NCBI RefSeq assembly: GCF_902728235.1
Contig: NZ_CACVBO010000001.1
Coordinates: 310,001-374,000 of the forward strand
DNA length: 64,000 nucleotides
Reading direction: 5' to 3'
From: Lentimonas sp. CC4
Lineage (GTDB): Bacteria > Verrucomicrobiota > Verrucomicrobiia > Opitutales > Coraliomargaritaceae
Shown here one piece after another: positions 1-7,844 of this stretch (the stretch's first letter is position 1; the number at the start of each line of letters is the position of its first letter). The position numbers were made by a program, and so were the translations under genes. The notes below the pieces were generated by a model, which had not been told where the DNA came from, searched no databases, and worked only from the letters and a program-made list of their open reading frames with translations.

Positions 1-804
1 GAGCAGGTCCTCTGTCGCGGTTTCTTGCAGTGATTCGGTGGATGCATCCCGGTCGACGATGCCGAGCAGGTGATTCTGGCCATCGACGACAGGAAGCCCG
101 AGGAAGTTGTATTGCTCGAATAAACGCTCCAACTCCGGCACGGGTGTGTTCACATCGACCGTGATCGGCTTGGGAATCATGATGTCGCCGGCCGTTTGGT
201 CGGGCTTGGCAAATAAGAGATTACGAACCGGCAGAACGCCGAGCAGCGCATCGCCCACGCCGAGCACGTAGGCATATTGCACACCATACTCGATGTATTT
301 CTCCCGCTTGGACTGAATATCCTGAAGAATTGACGCAACCGTCATGCTGGCCTTGAAGGACACGAACTCGCTATACATGAGCGCGCCCGCGGTGCCATCT
401 TCATAAGCCATGAATTGCCGCGTTTCGGCAGCAACGCCATGCTCCAGCTCATCCAAAATCGCCTCTGAATCGTCATCATCAAGTTCGTTGAGCAGATCGG
501 CGCGGTCGTCACTATCAAGATTAGTGATGATTTGCGCGGCCGCATCGGGCTCCATTTCTTCAATGATGTCAGCACCTTGGAAGTAATAGACATTTTCGAG
601 CACGTCGGCTGCTTGCTCGGGGCTGAGCAGGTTGAAGAGTGCTTTACGCAGATCAGCATCCAGTCGGTCAACAAGCTTGGCGGTATCGTCGACTTCGGCT
701 TGCTTCAGCGTCTCCACCACTGCAGTGGCATCAGACTGCTCGATTGCTTGCGCAAGACGGTCGAGCAGGTCGTCAAAGTTTACGTTAAGGGTCGAGTTGT
801 CCAT
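1..804 (-). CDS. mgtE: Magnesium transporter MgtE, N-terminal part (runs off the left edge)
   Basis: The first 268 codons of an MgtE-type Mg2+ channel are visible, read leftward from the ATG at 804 (protein begins MDNSTLNVNFDDLL). Residues about 1-130 form the acidic helical MgtE N domain, with leucine-rich helices and runs such as DSDDRADLLNELDDDD. From about residue 135 a CBS domain follows (AGALMYSEFVSF, then VLGVGDALLGVLPVRNLL), and a second CBS begins near the window edge (LPVVDGQNHLLGIVDRD). In the family these cytoplasmic domains sense Mg2+ and gate a five-helix membrane pore. The pore lies beyond base 1, so ion selectivity cannot be checked here. No frameshift is seen. About 90 bases separate the start from the next gene, with no clear signal in them. 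Confidence 0.9.
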   Translation of the reverse strand, partial: MDNSTLNVNFDDLLDRLAQAIEQSDATAVVETLKQAEVDDTAKLVDRLDADLRKALFNLLSPEQAADVLENVYYFQGADIIEEMEPDAAAQIITNLDSDDRADLLNELDDDDSEAILDELEHGVAAETRQFMAYEDGTAGALMYSEFVSFKASMTVASILQDIQSKREKYIEYGVQYAYVLGVGDALLGVLPVRNLLFAKPDQTAGDIMIPKPITVDVNTPVPELERLFEQYNFLGLPVVDGQNHLLGIVDRDASTESLQETATEDLL

Positions 805-894
805 TGTCGGTGGGTGTGTGTCTTACGCGTAATGCCGAATCGTTTGGCTGGTAAGGTTGCCAGACAGAAATAAACAAAATGCCCGATGGTCAAG

Positions 895-1254
895 TTAAGG
901 TATGTTTGTTGGCTTCAGCACAACACTCCCGTTGAGATCTTCAATGACGTAATAGCCTGCCGTGACAGTCGCTTCGATTTTTATTTCTTTGGCGTTCAAG
1001 TCGAGCAGTCCGGGAGTCGTTTGCTTCGAGTAAAGTATGCTAAACTCATGAGTCCCGGGACTGACGATGACATTGGGAATCACCGTATGGAGGTGATGCG
1101 TCATCCTTTCAGGTGCTTCTCCATCAACGGCCGTGATCGTATGAATGGACTTGTAGTCTAGAATGATGGCATTCGGTTCAACATCCAGGTTCCGACAAGC
1201 GGTGAACACCGTGCAATAGGTAAGGAGGATGAATGCTGTGATCTTAGAGCTCAT
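895..1254 (-). CDS. Small putative lipoprotein, unknown function
   Basis: This 119-residue protein starts with a short signal sequence (MSSKITAFILLTYCTVFTAC). The lipobox VFTAC puts the lipidated cysteine near residue 20, so a lipid-anchored exported protein is likely. The rest is a beta-rich stretch of about 100 residues without a motif I recognise; DGEAPERMTHHLHTVIPNV and the final half suggest a small immunoglobulin- or PEGA-like fold, but that is a guess. It stands alone between mgtE and a GNAT gene, both on the same strand, with 90 and 57 base gaps. The lipobox and the intact frame are what support it as a gene; no homology is claimed. Confidence 0.6.
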   Translation of the reverse strand: MSSKITAFILLTYCTVFTACRNLDVEPNAIILDYKSIHTITAVDGEAPERMTHHLHTVIPNVIVSPGTHEFSILYSKQTTPGLLDLNAKEIKIEATVTAGYYVIEDLNGSVVLKPTNIP

Positions 1255-1311
1255 ATTATGACGTCACAGTGAACTGCGGTGTTGATCGCTGCCACGACTG
1301 GCATGTTAGAT

Positions 1312-1800
1312 TCAGCTTAGCTTTTTCTCGTAAAACATCGCTCGCCCCATCCTTGGATCTAGTTCGTAGCCATCAAACCCGAATTTTTGATAGACGCTTT
1401 TCGCACGTTTGTTCCCTTCCAGCACTTCTAGAGTCAGCTTGCAACATTCAAGCTTTCTGGCGAGTTCTTCAACCTTGGCTAGCAAGGCTTTTGCCAGTCC
1501 TATCCCCCTAAACTCCGGTGCTACAAAAAAGTCGTGAACATTGAGTATTGGGCGGCATGCAAAGGTCGAAAAACTTTCAAAATTAATAGCTAGACCAGCA
1601 GGCCTTCTATTCGAATAGGCCAACACGACATAACAATTGGGACGCTTTCGGAGTGCCTCAATTAAATGGGTCTTCGTGAACTCAGTGAGTTCAGACCCGC
1701 CGCCCATTTCATCCTTCGCATACTCGCTTAGCAGCAGCACGATATCCTTAGAATGCTCTGGTGATGATAAATCAGCTAAAACAATTTCAATGTCGTTCAT
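1312..1800 (-). CDS. GNAT-family N-acetyltransferase
   Basis: A 162-residue GCN5-related acetyltransferase. Motif A, which binds the acetyl-CoA pyrophosphate, is visible as FFVAPEFRGIGLAKALL, followed by the helix KVEELARKLECC and motif B (LEVLEGNKRAKSVYQKFGF). The substrate cannot be predicted from sequence. I chose the ATG at 1800 (MNDIEIVLADLSSPEH). An upstream in-frame ATG at 1971 would add 57 residues encoded by a GC-rich repeat-like stretch that does not resemble any GNAT N terminus. The gene is monocistronic in appearance, followed on its own strand by the small lipoprotein gene. Confidence 0.85.
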   Translation of the reverse strand: MNDIEIVLADLSSPEHSKDIVLLLSEYAKDEMGGGSELTEFTKTHLIEALRKRPNCYVVLAYSNRRPAGLAINFESFSTFACRPILNVHDFFVAPEFRGIGLAKALLAKVEELARKLECCKLTLEVLEGNKRAKSVYQKFGFDGYELDPRMGRAMFYEKKLS

Positions 1801-1857
1801 ATTTTTGTTTAACGCCAGAGGATGGAAGAATGAGGATTCGTTCAATTCAATTATTCC

Positions 1858-2070
1858 CAGAGGCCAGCAGAGCTGGACGGAGCGCGAAAGCGCGTAGATG
1901 GCGAACCGCCCCGAAGGGGTGATGAACTGGGTGCCCGCTGGGCAAGAGAAGAACAAACCGCTTATTTCCACTTATGGACGCTTATTTTTTAAGACTTAAA
2001 TTCTGTGACACGTCGTGCTGGATAAGCGTAAATTAGCGATAATAAGCGGTTAAAAAATCTGGGTTCTTTC
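1858..2070. repeat. Dispersed repeat, copy 1 of a cgctta-rich element
   Basis: An intergenic stretch with a GC-rich half (ccagcagagctgg, gcgcgaaagcgcg and ccgccccgaagggg, all small dyads) and an AT-rich half with several CGCTTA/TAAGCG hexamers (cgcttatttccac, acgcttatttttt, ggataagcg, ataagcgg). A diverged partner lies at 28198-28290. It has the same ggccagc(a)gagctgga-like head, the same CGCTTA repeats and a shared segment close to tgac..cgtgctgg.taagcg. No coding potential is convincing. It separates the GNAT gene from the Pycsar cyclase. Confidence 0.5.
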
Positions 2071-2145
2071 TTCTGTATATCGTCAACGTGTAGCACGTAT
2101 TGAGGCACGAACGGAGTTGGCCACTACTGCCTGGTTCGTCGTCTT

Positions 2146-2862
2146 TCATGGCTTCCACCAAAAGGTTGATCGATATATAGAAACTTTTTCAGCCAAAAAT
2201 GTCCAAGATCTATTTTCCCACATATCTTGCTTCGGATCGCCCCCAAGTCTCGCACTTTCGTGAAGCATATTATAAACAGAAGCGGTAATGTATGTCCGGT
2301 ATTCTCCTGATTCACGAATGTCGCTCAGCTTTGCTGCTAAGTTAGGACCTCGACCTATTGACACTAAATCATTCGTTCCTCTAGCACCTGCTCGAACAAT
2401 CAGAACCGTTCCTGTGTCTATACCTGTTCCATGTGATATTCTGAAATCAGCATTTTTGACACTATCATATTTAGCCTCGAATTTTGGACGTATGATATAC
2501 GTGACGACGTAGTTGATTTTTAATGCTGCTTTAGCAGCATTTGTATTCTTCGAGTTACCATGAAACACTGCCATGATTCGGTCACCGTCAAAACTCAGGA
2601 CTGTTCCATTATGAGCTCTGATTATACGGCAACATGTAGTATGGAAAGATTTGAATATTTTCGCTGCAATCCTTCGATCAAAGGTCTTCGCAATTTGAGA
2701 TGACTTAGCCAAGTCTGTGTATAAATACGTTGCATCTAATTCTACCGCACCACCAGACAACGCGATATCTTCTGTCGAAGGGACTTTATTGCCCTTTCTC
2801 TGGTTCCACTGAGTTGAGATGGTGTTGGAAACGTCAGAAGTGATGTCGTCAAGCAAAGCCAT
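2146..2862 (-). CDS. Class III nucleotidyl cyclase, Pycsar pyrimidine cyclase (PycC-like)
   Basis: A 238-residue stand-alone class III cyclase domain. The two metal-binding aspartates are visible: Asp50 in LYTDLAKSS and Asp94 in LSFDGDRIMAVF. The later motif RGTNDLVSIGRGPNLAAKL (residues 161-179) is typical of the cyclases of Pycsar anti-phage systems, which make cCMP or cUMP on infection rather than cAMP. There is no sensor or HAMP domain, as expected for Pycsar. The ATG follows the stop of the upstream membrane protein gene directly (TAAATG), so the two are co-translated. Which pyrimidine it uses cannot be read from sequence. The alternative is an ordinary adenylate cyclase; the partner gene makes that unlikely. 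Confidence 0.88.
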   Translation of the reverse strand: MALLDDITSDVSNTISTQWNQRKGNKVPSTEDIALSGGAVELDATYLYTDLAKSSQIAKTFDRRIAAKIFKSFHTTCCRIIRAHNGTVLSFDGDRIMAVFHGNSKNTNAAKAALKINYVVTYIIRPKFEAKYDSVKNADFRISHGTGIDTGTVLIVRAGARGTNDLVSIGRGPNLAAKLSDIRESGEYRTYITASVYNMLHESARLGGDPKQDMWENRSWTFLAEKVSIYRSTFWWKP

Positions 2863-3339
2863 TTAGTTAGCGTATAGTGAATAGACCGAAAAGACCCAAG
2901 GGATTATAGACGCAAAGAGGGCTATCATCCCTCTTTTTACCCATGAAAATTTATGCCCTGCAATTTGAGCGTTCCGATGGCATTGATTTGCGAGGTCTTC
3001 TTGTAGTGCTTCATCTGAAAGGTCATTTATTGCCTGCGAATACTCTTTGTTATCTCGTGTAACGATGCCTCCAAAGTAAACTACGGATCCCTTTGGTCCA
3101 GAAGTGCGAGGAAAGCTTCCTATTGCTGCACAAATTATAGAGGCGAAAAGTAATATAGCAGATATAGCAGATGTTATAGCAGAGAGCATCGTCCAGCTGT
3201 CAGCATCAGGTGATAGTGCTGCTAAAACCGAAAGCATGACAGTGCTAAGAGGTAAAATGAGGCCGATTCTGGAGTCGGCCGCTGCTATCCAATTTAGCTG
3301 ACGGTTTAGTATTTCTTGGAGTAGTTCAGTTTTATTCAT
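2863..3339 (-). CDS. Pycsar membrane effector (PycTM / DUF5706-like)
   Basis: A 158-residue membrane protein. An N-terminal amphipathic segment (LLQEILNRQLNWIAAADSR) leads into two adjacent transmembrane helices at about residues 27-47 and 52-76. A soluble loop of about 60 residues follows (with DNKEYSQAINDLSDEALQED), then a third helix near residues 136-157. This arrangement, and the LNWIAAADSRIG segment, match the DUF5706-type transmembrane effectors of Pycsar systems. In that family the effector binds the cyclic pyrimidine and damages the inner membrane so the infected cell dies. The gene abuts the cyclase gene. A weak Shine-Dalgarno (AGGA) sits very close to the start. Effector before cyclase is a variation on the usual order. 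Confidence 0.83.
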   Translation of the reverse strand: MNKTELLQEILNRQLNWIAAADSRIGLILPLSTVMLSVLAALSPDADSWTMLSAITSAISAILLFASIICAAIGSFPRTSGPKGSVVYFGGIVTRDNKEYSQAINDLSDEALQEDLANQCHRNAQIAGHKFSWVKRGMIALFASIIPWVFSVYSLYAN

Positions 3340-3415
3340 TTTCCTGACTAACGTAGACGAGAGCGATAGATGAGCGCCAGCGAAATCTATTGTCCATCCT
3401 CGAGGGTTGGACCTG

Positions 3416-4195
3416 TTATTTTGGTGGTTCGATCTTCTTGGTTAGCTCTTCATCTGAGATGTCAGAAGGAGTATCAATTAGCACTTTCTCTGCGCGCTTC
3501 ATTCCTTTGTTCTTCGCGAGAGTAAGCTGTGCTTCCTCGTGGCATGTCATCATGCGAACTTTAGCTTCCTTACCGATCTTGATTGCTTCGTAGATAGGTG
3601 TCGCGACTGGAACTCCAGTCGCCCCATCGACGACACTCAAACAAAGCCTAATGCTCCAATCTACCCAAACATTGATTTCGTTGATTGAGGATTTTTTTCT
3701 CTGTTTTAGGCCGTGGATTATCTTCTGTAGATCCCGATGGGTGCTAGGTGTAAGATAGTCGTCACCTTCATTCAGAATCTGCTCTAGTAGTTCGATCAGT
3801 TCCTGAACTAACTCATTCAAGCGCTTATCTTCCTTATACTTTTCGAAGATCTCATCGAATGAGATTTCTTTCTCTGCTTCGACTAGAATCTGGGGTAAGG
3901 CTTCTAGTGCTTTAAAGTAACCCGAAAGACGAACGGGATCGATGAGATTACCTTTGAAGTGCTTAAATTTATGGCGTGCCTCCACTAGGTTCGGTGGCTG
4001 CATATTCGGCCCATACATCGAAGAAAGTCCTTCGAATTTCAATTCGATTTTCTCCTGTAGTGATTCGAATTGTTGCTTCTGTGACTCGCTGCCTAGGCGA
4101 TTCTCTTTCGACGTGATAAATGAAACGCCTAGTTTCTGAATCTCGTTGACTTTGCTCTTCAGGTTAGAGTGCCAGGCTTGGTGTTGTGTTTGCAT
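3416..4195 (-). CDS. Unknown alpha-helical protein upstream of the Pycsar pair
   Basis: I do not recognise this protein of about 259 residues. It is rich in charged residues and predicted helix, with coiled-coil-like parts (SQKQQFESLQEKIELKFEGL, RLNELVQELIELLEQIL). It has one less polar stretch (WVDWSIRLCLSVVDGATGVPVATPIYEAIKIG, residues about 190-220) that could pack against a membrane or form a hydrophobic hairpin. The start is taken as the ATG at 4195 (MQTQHQAWHS); a TTG at 4213 would add six residues. It is co-directional with the effector and cyclase, with only 76 bases to the effector start, so all three may share a transcript. Its low GC compared with the core genes fits an acquired block. 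A role in the Pycsar response is an inference from position only. Confidence 0.7.
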   Translation of the reverse strand: MQTQHQAWHSNLKSKVNEIQKLGVSFITSKENRLGSESQKQQFESLQEKIELKFEGLSSMYGPNMQPPNLVEARHKFKHFKGNLIDPVRLSGYFKALEALPQILVEAEKEISFDEIFEKYKEDKRLNELVQELIELLEQILNEGDDYLTPSTHRDLQKIIHGLKQRKKSSINEINVWVDWSIRLCLSVVDGATGVPVATPIYEAIKIGKEAKVRMMTCHEEAQLTLAKNKGMKRAEKVLIDTPSDISDEELTKKIEPPK

Positions 4196-4222
4196 TGTTT
4201 CTTTGTCCAACAAGTTATTAGA

Positions 4223-4344
4223 GCATTTTACGCTATGATTCCGAGGCGCCCCCAGTCAAACGGATTAAAGATAGGATAATTCCATTTCCTAATGCGCTAT
4301 CATTCTATTTAGGGTAATAGCGCATTTTGCGCTATCATAATTCC
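4223..4344. promoter_or_regulatory. Repeated and inverted gcgctatcat motifs upstream of the Pycsar block
   Basis: Just upstream of the unknown gene lie two direct copies of a motif: gcattttacgctatgattcc (4223-4242) and a related copy starting gcattttgcgctatcat (4322-4344). A further gcgctatcat is at 4294. A perfect 9-bp inverted repeat is formed by aatgcgcta (4291-4299) and tagcgcatt (4318-4326). Such an arrangement in front of a defence operon could be an operator or an insertion scar. I see no certain -10/-35 pair. Confidence 0.45.
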
Positions 4345-4381
4345 CTGACGCCACGATGTGTTCATACAGTGCGTTGCTGCT

Positions 4382-4615
4382 CCTGTCATGAAAAGTGCGT
4401 CCAAGCTGTTTCCCTATTTTGTCGTAGGGGCTTTGCTCGTCTCGTGACCATGAGCTTGTCAAATGGCGAAGACCCGCGCAAAGGCCGTAAGCACACGAAG
4501 TTATGTGGTGTCTCCTACGCTCGCGGGTGCCGCAAGCAGCACCCCTACGAAGACTTCTGAACCATCAAGCATCACAATTCTTGATGCGCGGCAGTAGAAC
4601 TCCCTCCGCTAGCCA
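4382..4615. repeat. Dispersed repeat family A (REP-like, gtaggggc.. hairpins)
   Basis: Contains the pieces gtaggggctttgct, tgagcttgtcaaat, gacccgcgcaaaggc, ctcgcgggtgccgcaagcag with cacccctac, and catcaagcatcacaattcttgatgcg. The same pieces recur, in other orders or orientations, at 7520-7795, 15588-15625, 36390-36490, 42636-42745 and 51617-51825. The arms can fold into GC-rich imperfect hairpins. Reading frames across it are not protein-like. Confidence 0.6.
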
Positions 4616-4622
4616 AATCAGC

Positions 4623-5435
4623 CTACGCCAACTTACCCAAGGCATTGCCTTCAAGCAAAGTGTTCATCTTTGCGGTAAGCGCATTTTCAATAGCTGCCGC
4701 GTCGCCTAGATTTTCGGCGATGCAATTCACAATCGCGCTGCCGACGACGACGCCGTCTGCGGCTTGAGCGACGGTGCTGACGTGATCGGCATTTGAAATA
4801 CCAAAGCCTACCACAACGGGTAGATCGGTGTATTGTTTGATCACGTCAACGCGGGCCTTAATACCTTCAGACATCGACGCCTGCTCACCGGTCACACCTT
4901 CGCGTGAGACATAATAAACAAAGCCAGTCGTCGCTTTGCAGATAATCTCCAGGCGTGAGTCTGGTGTGGTTGGTGCGACGATAAAGACTGTGCCAAGTCC
5001 GTGCTTCTCACACGCAGCGAGGTGATCGGCAGCTTCTTCGGGCGGCAGATCCAAAGTCAAAATTCCATCCGCTCCCGCCGCTTTGGCTTCGGCGGCATAG
5101 GCCTCACTCCCCTTTGCGAACACGAGGTTGTAATAGGTATAAAAGACGATCGGCACTTCGCTGAATTCGCGCACGGCTTTGACGAGCTCCAGCACGCGCG
5201 CACTGGTGCTACCACTCTCCAGCGCACGTTGCGCTGCCAATTGATTCGTCAGGCCATCTGCGAGCGGGTCGGAAAACGGCACGCCGAGCTCCAACACATC
5301 GACGCCCGCATCAATCACTGCGCGGCAGGCCTTCACAGACGTTTCAAGATCGGGATCACCGGCGCAAAGGTAGCCGACAAAGGCGGCGCGATTTTCGGCA
5401 CGGGCAGTAGCAAAGGCTTGTTGGATACGGGACAT
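4623..5435 (-). CDS. trpA: Tryptophan synthase alpha chain
   Basis: A full-length (270 residues) TrpA, the subunit that cleaves indole-3-glycerol phosphate to indole and glyceraldehyde 3-phosphate. The catalytic glutamate and aspartate lie in LELGVPFSDPLADG (residues about 47-60). Phosphate-binding segments are visible (YVSREGVTGEQ, VVVGFGISNADHV, VVGSAIV). The start ATG at 5435 gives the usual N terminus (MSRIQQAFATARAENRAAFV). trpB is not adjacent, and no other trp gene is in the window, so the pathway is split in this genome or trpB lies elsewhere. It is on the same strand as the next gene upstream, 116 bases away, but there is no sign of a functional link. Confidence 0.96.
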   Translation of the reverse strand: MSRIQQAFATARAENRAAFVGYLCAGDPDLETSVKACRAVIDAGVDVLELGVPFSDPLADGLTNQLAAQRALESGSTSARVLELVKAVREFSEVPIVFYTYYNLVFAKGSEAYAAEAKAAGADGILTLDLPPEEAADHLAACEKHGLGTVFIVAPTTPDSRLEIICKATTGFVYYVSREGVTGEQASMSEGIKARVDVIKQYTDLPVVVGFGISNADHVSTVAQAADGVVVGSAIVNCIAENLGDAAAIENALTAKMNTLLEGNALGKLA

Positions 5436-5551
5436 GGGAACGTGTTGTTTGTTGAAAGTTGTTCGTTAAAGCACTGAAAAATAGTTTCTCAGACAAGACA
5501 TCTCAGGAAACTCGGTGGCAACCATCAACGATCAAGCAGCAACGATCAACG

Positions 5552-6910
5552 TTAACTATTCCGCACCAGTGCTTTTTCGATCAGAGGCAGCATCTCGCCG
5601 CGCCGGAAGAGTGTGACCTGCCCTGTGCTCCCGGAAACCACAACGCAGAGGCAATCTTCTACCTGTGTGATCGAAGCGGCCGCGGCATGGCGACTGCCGA
5701 GTCCGCTCGGCAAGTTGTGTGTATAGTCGGGCGCATGGATCAGTGATCCTGCCGAAATTAACACGCCATCGCCACGAATGATAAAGGCTCCATCAATCGA
5801 GGAGAGCTCTTTGACGGTTTCATCCATGAATGGATTCAAAATATTACGATCCTCATCCTTGTATCCGTAAAAAGGATTCAAAATGAGTGGCTTGGTGTAT
5901 TCAGAAATTTTCTCGGCATTTCCAAGCACGAACAAACAACCGACAGGGTGCCCTTCGCGCCCTTCGACAGCGAGCTCCGTGGCAATTGCCAAGACACGCT
6001 CGACCACTTCTGGCTTCACACCAGTGGGTAGCATATTGGATTTCTGGATCAACATGGTTTCGAATTCACGCTCCACATCGACCACCGTGATACTATCAAA
6101 TTGATTGCTTTTCGGCAGTCCACCGACACAGCAAAGGCGCTCATTACTCGCAAAAATCCCACGCGTGAGACCGATCAATACCGCACTGCGCAATTGGGAA
6201 AAGCGGTGATTACTAAACGAACGAATCGGCAGCACCTCATCGATGCCGTTGTGCTCGTTCACTAAGTCTGAAGTGCCATGCGCGATCAGCACGGTCTTGA
6301 AATCCTTAAACACTGCACCCACCTCGGCACCGCCACCAAAGGTATCGCCAAACACAAGCACGGACGTGCAATTCGCACCTTTCGCAATTTTCGCGGCTTC
6401 CTTCAGGATTAGGTTGTTAAATCGATCATGGCTACGCTTTGGCTTGGCACCATCGCCCCCGAAGACCGTTTTCAACTCGCGGCGAAAGTCCGGTAACGAT
6501 TCCGCGGAAGCAAGTCGCTCCATGTGGGTTTTGTCCTGAAAGACACGCGCCAGCGATGCTAGGCCATAGAGATAATTGCGGGCTTTTTCGGATGCCAGTA
6601 ACAAAAATACGTAGCGAATCTCTTGATACTCTGACTGCCCATCATAGACCAGACCCGCCGGGCAACGCCCCACTGCGATCATGTAATTGCGCTTCATCGG
6701 CACACGTGCGTGCGGCAGGCAAACACCACTGCCGAGGTAGGTCGTCATTTGCTTCTCCCGATCTAACAGGTCACTCAGCAAGCGTTTCTTCGTCAGGCCT
6801 TTTTCTTTTGAGATATCGCAAACATCTAATAGCTCCGACAGAGCACCCTTGAAGTCGGTGCTCTCGAGATCGATCACACGGGTTTGAGCGATGTAGCGGT
6901 CAATGCGCAT
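5552..6910 (-). CDS. PTS EIIA-like / pyruvate-kinase-like / diadenylate cyclase fusion
   Basis: A 452-residue three-domain protein. Residues 1 to about 145 form a type 2 PTS EIIA domain with the phosphorylatable histidine at position 67 (GVCLPHARVP). Residues about 160-290 resemble the C-terminal alpha/beta domain of pyruvate kinase (LILKEAAKIAKGANCTSVLV, NGIDEVLPIRSF), the partner domain of archaeal CdaZ/DacZ enzymes. Residues about 295-452 form the DisA_N (DAC) diadenylate cyclase domain, with the DGA motif at 373-375 and LGSRHAAAASI at 404-414. The canonical RHR motif reads RHA here. In the family this domain condenses two ATP to c-di-AMP. The fusion suggests c-di-AMP synthesis that responds to PTS phosphorylation; that coupling is inferred. 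Soluble, no membrane segment. Confidence 0.88.
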   Translation of the reverse strand: MRIDRYIAQTRVIDLESTDFKGALSELLDVCDISKEKGLTKKRLLSDLLDREKQMTTYLGSGVCLPHARVPMKRNYMIAVGRCPAGLVYDGQSEYQEIRYVFLLLASEKARNYLYGLASLARVFQDKTHMERLASAESLPDFRRELKTVFGGDGAKPKRSHDRFNNLILKEAAKIAKGANCTSVLVFGDTFGGGAEVGAVFKDFKTVLIAHGTSDLVNEHNGIDEVLPIRSFSNHRFSQLRSAVLIGLTRGIFASNERLCCVGGLPKSNQFDSITVVDVEREFETMLIQKSNMLPTGVKPEVVERVLAIATELAVEGREGHPVGCLFVLGNAEKISEYTKPLILNPFYGYKDEDRNILNPFMDETVKELSSIDGAFIIRGDGVLISAGSLIHAPDYTHNLPSGLGSRHAAAASITQVEDCLCVVVSGSTGQVTLFRRGEMLPLIEKALVRNS

Positions 6911-7049
6911 AGCTTATAAGGGAAACCTCAGCGTCGAATGTCAAAAGATTTTAAAAATACCACGAAAAATAAATACAGCACACAGCACCCGCAAGTTCCA
7001 TGTAATCAACCGACTTGAAAAATAAAGAGATCAGGCACTGCCTGACATT

Positions 7050-7433
7050 TTACTGTTCCCACTCAATCGCGCCCTTCTTCAACTCGTAGAATAGTCCAAG
7101 GACTAGAACAAAGAGGAAGAAGAAAATCGGCAATAGAATCGGCAGGTTCGCAGCAAGAAACTCGCGAAAGACCAGCACCCAAGGCACCAGGAAGATCACC
7201 TCGATATCAAATAGGATGAACAGCATCGCAGTGACATAGAACTTCACGGCGAAACGCGCGTGGCTAGAACCTTGAGCCAACATGCCACACTCATACGGAG
7301 TATCTTTAAGTCCAACCGAAGTGCCGCGCTGTCCGAAGATGTGCGACGCCACAAGAACAACCGCACCGATACTGGCTGCGATGGTAAATTGAATAAGAAT
7401 CGGATAATAGTCCGCGATCTGCATAGGAAGCAA
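7050..7433 (-). CDS. nuoA: NADH-quinone oxidoreductase subunit A
   Basis: A 127-residue membrane protein with three hydrophobic helices (about residues 9-30, 66-88 and 97-118), the size and topology of NuoA. Family signatures are present: the loop KDTPYECGM and the charged helix FILFDIEVIFLVPW. The protein belongs to the membrane arm of complex I. None of nuoB-N is adjacent, so the gene is separated from the rest of the complex, or is one of two copies. The upstream side is a dispersed repeat and not another nuo gene. An alternative ATG three codons in (MQIADYY) cannot be excluded. Confidence 0.93.
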   Translation of the reverse strand: MLPMQIADYYPILIQFTIAASIGAVVLVASHIFGQRGTSVGLKDTPYECGMLAQGSSHARFAVKFYVTAMLFILFDIEVIFLVPWVLVFREFLAANLPILLPIFFFLFVLVLGLFYELKKGAIEWEQ

Positions 7434-7519
7434 AGAATGAGGCTTTTCGCCCTAGTTCAAGGCGTTTCTTCAAGCTTCGGCAATTATTCTGCTTATAGTA
7501 GCTGATTTCAGGAAAAAGC

Positions 7520-7795
7520 ACGACTCTCGTAGTCGAGTTCCTTGCCTGACATGAGCTTGTCGAATGTAGCTGCTCGACCGACAAGGCCATCGAGACGATA
7601 CTCACGCGCATCAAGTATTGTGATTTGTGAAATCGAAGCATCTGGCGTAGGGGTGCTGCTTGCGGCACCCGCGAAGGCAGCTAAAGTTTTACAACTTCCT
7701 ATGCGTGTCGCCTTTGCGCGGGCTTCGCAAGCAAAGCCCCTACAGCAAGATAGCGAAATAGCATGAATGCACTTTTCACAAATCATGATGCCATC
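7520..7795. repeat. Dispersed repeat family A, longest copy
   Basis: This 270-base intergenic stretch carries, in order: gtagtcgagttcctt, gacatgagcttgtcgaatgt, catcaagtattgtgatttg, a hairpin-forming pair (gtaggggtgctgcttgcgg and gggcttcgcaagcaaagcc), and cacttttcacaaatcatgat. Each piece recurs at the other family A sites; the cacttttcacaaat terminus is shared with 51617-51825. It separates nuoA from the DUF362 gene. The small frames through it are low in codon quality. Confidence 0.6.
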
Positions 7796-7844
7796 GAGAC
7801 TATCTCCTCCTGGCGGGTGTCCTCCTACTTAAAACCGACTTGCC

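Noticed and set aside
1858-2070. Integron attC site or tRNA
   Set aside because: No core-site consensus or cloverleaf could be drawn, and there is no integrase nearby.
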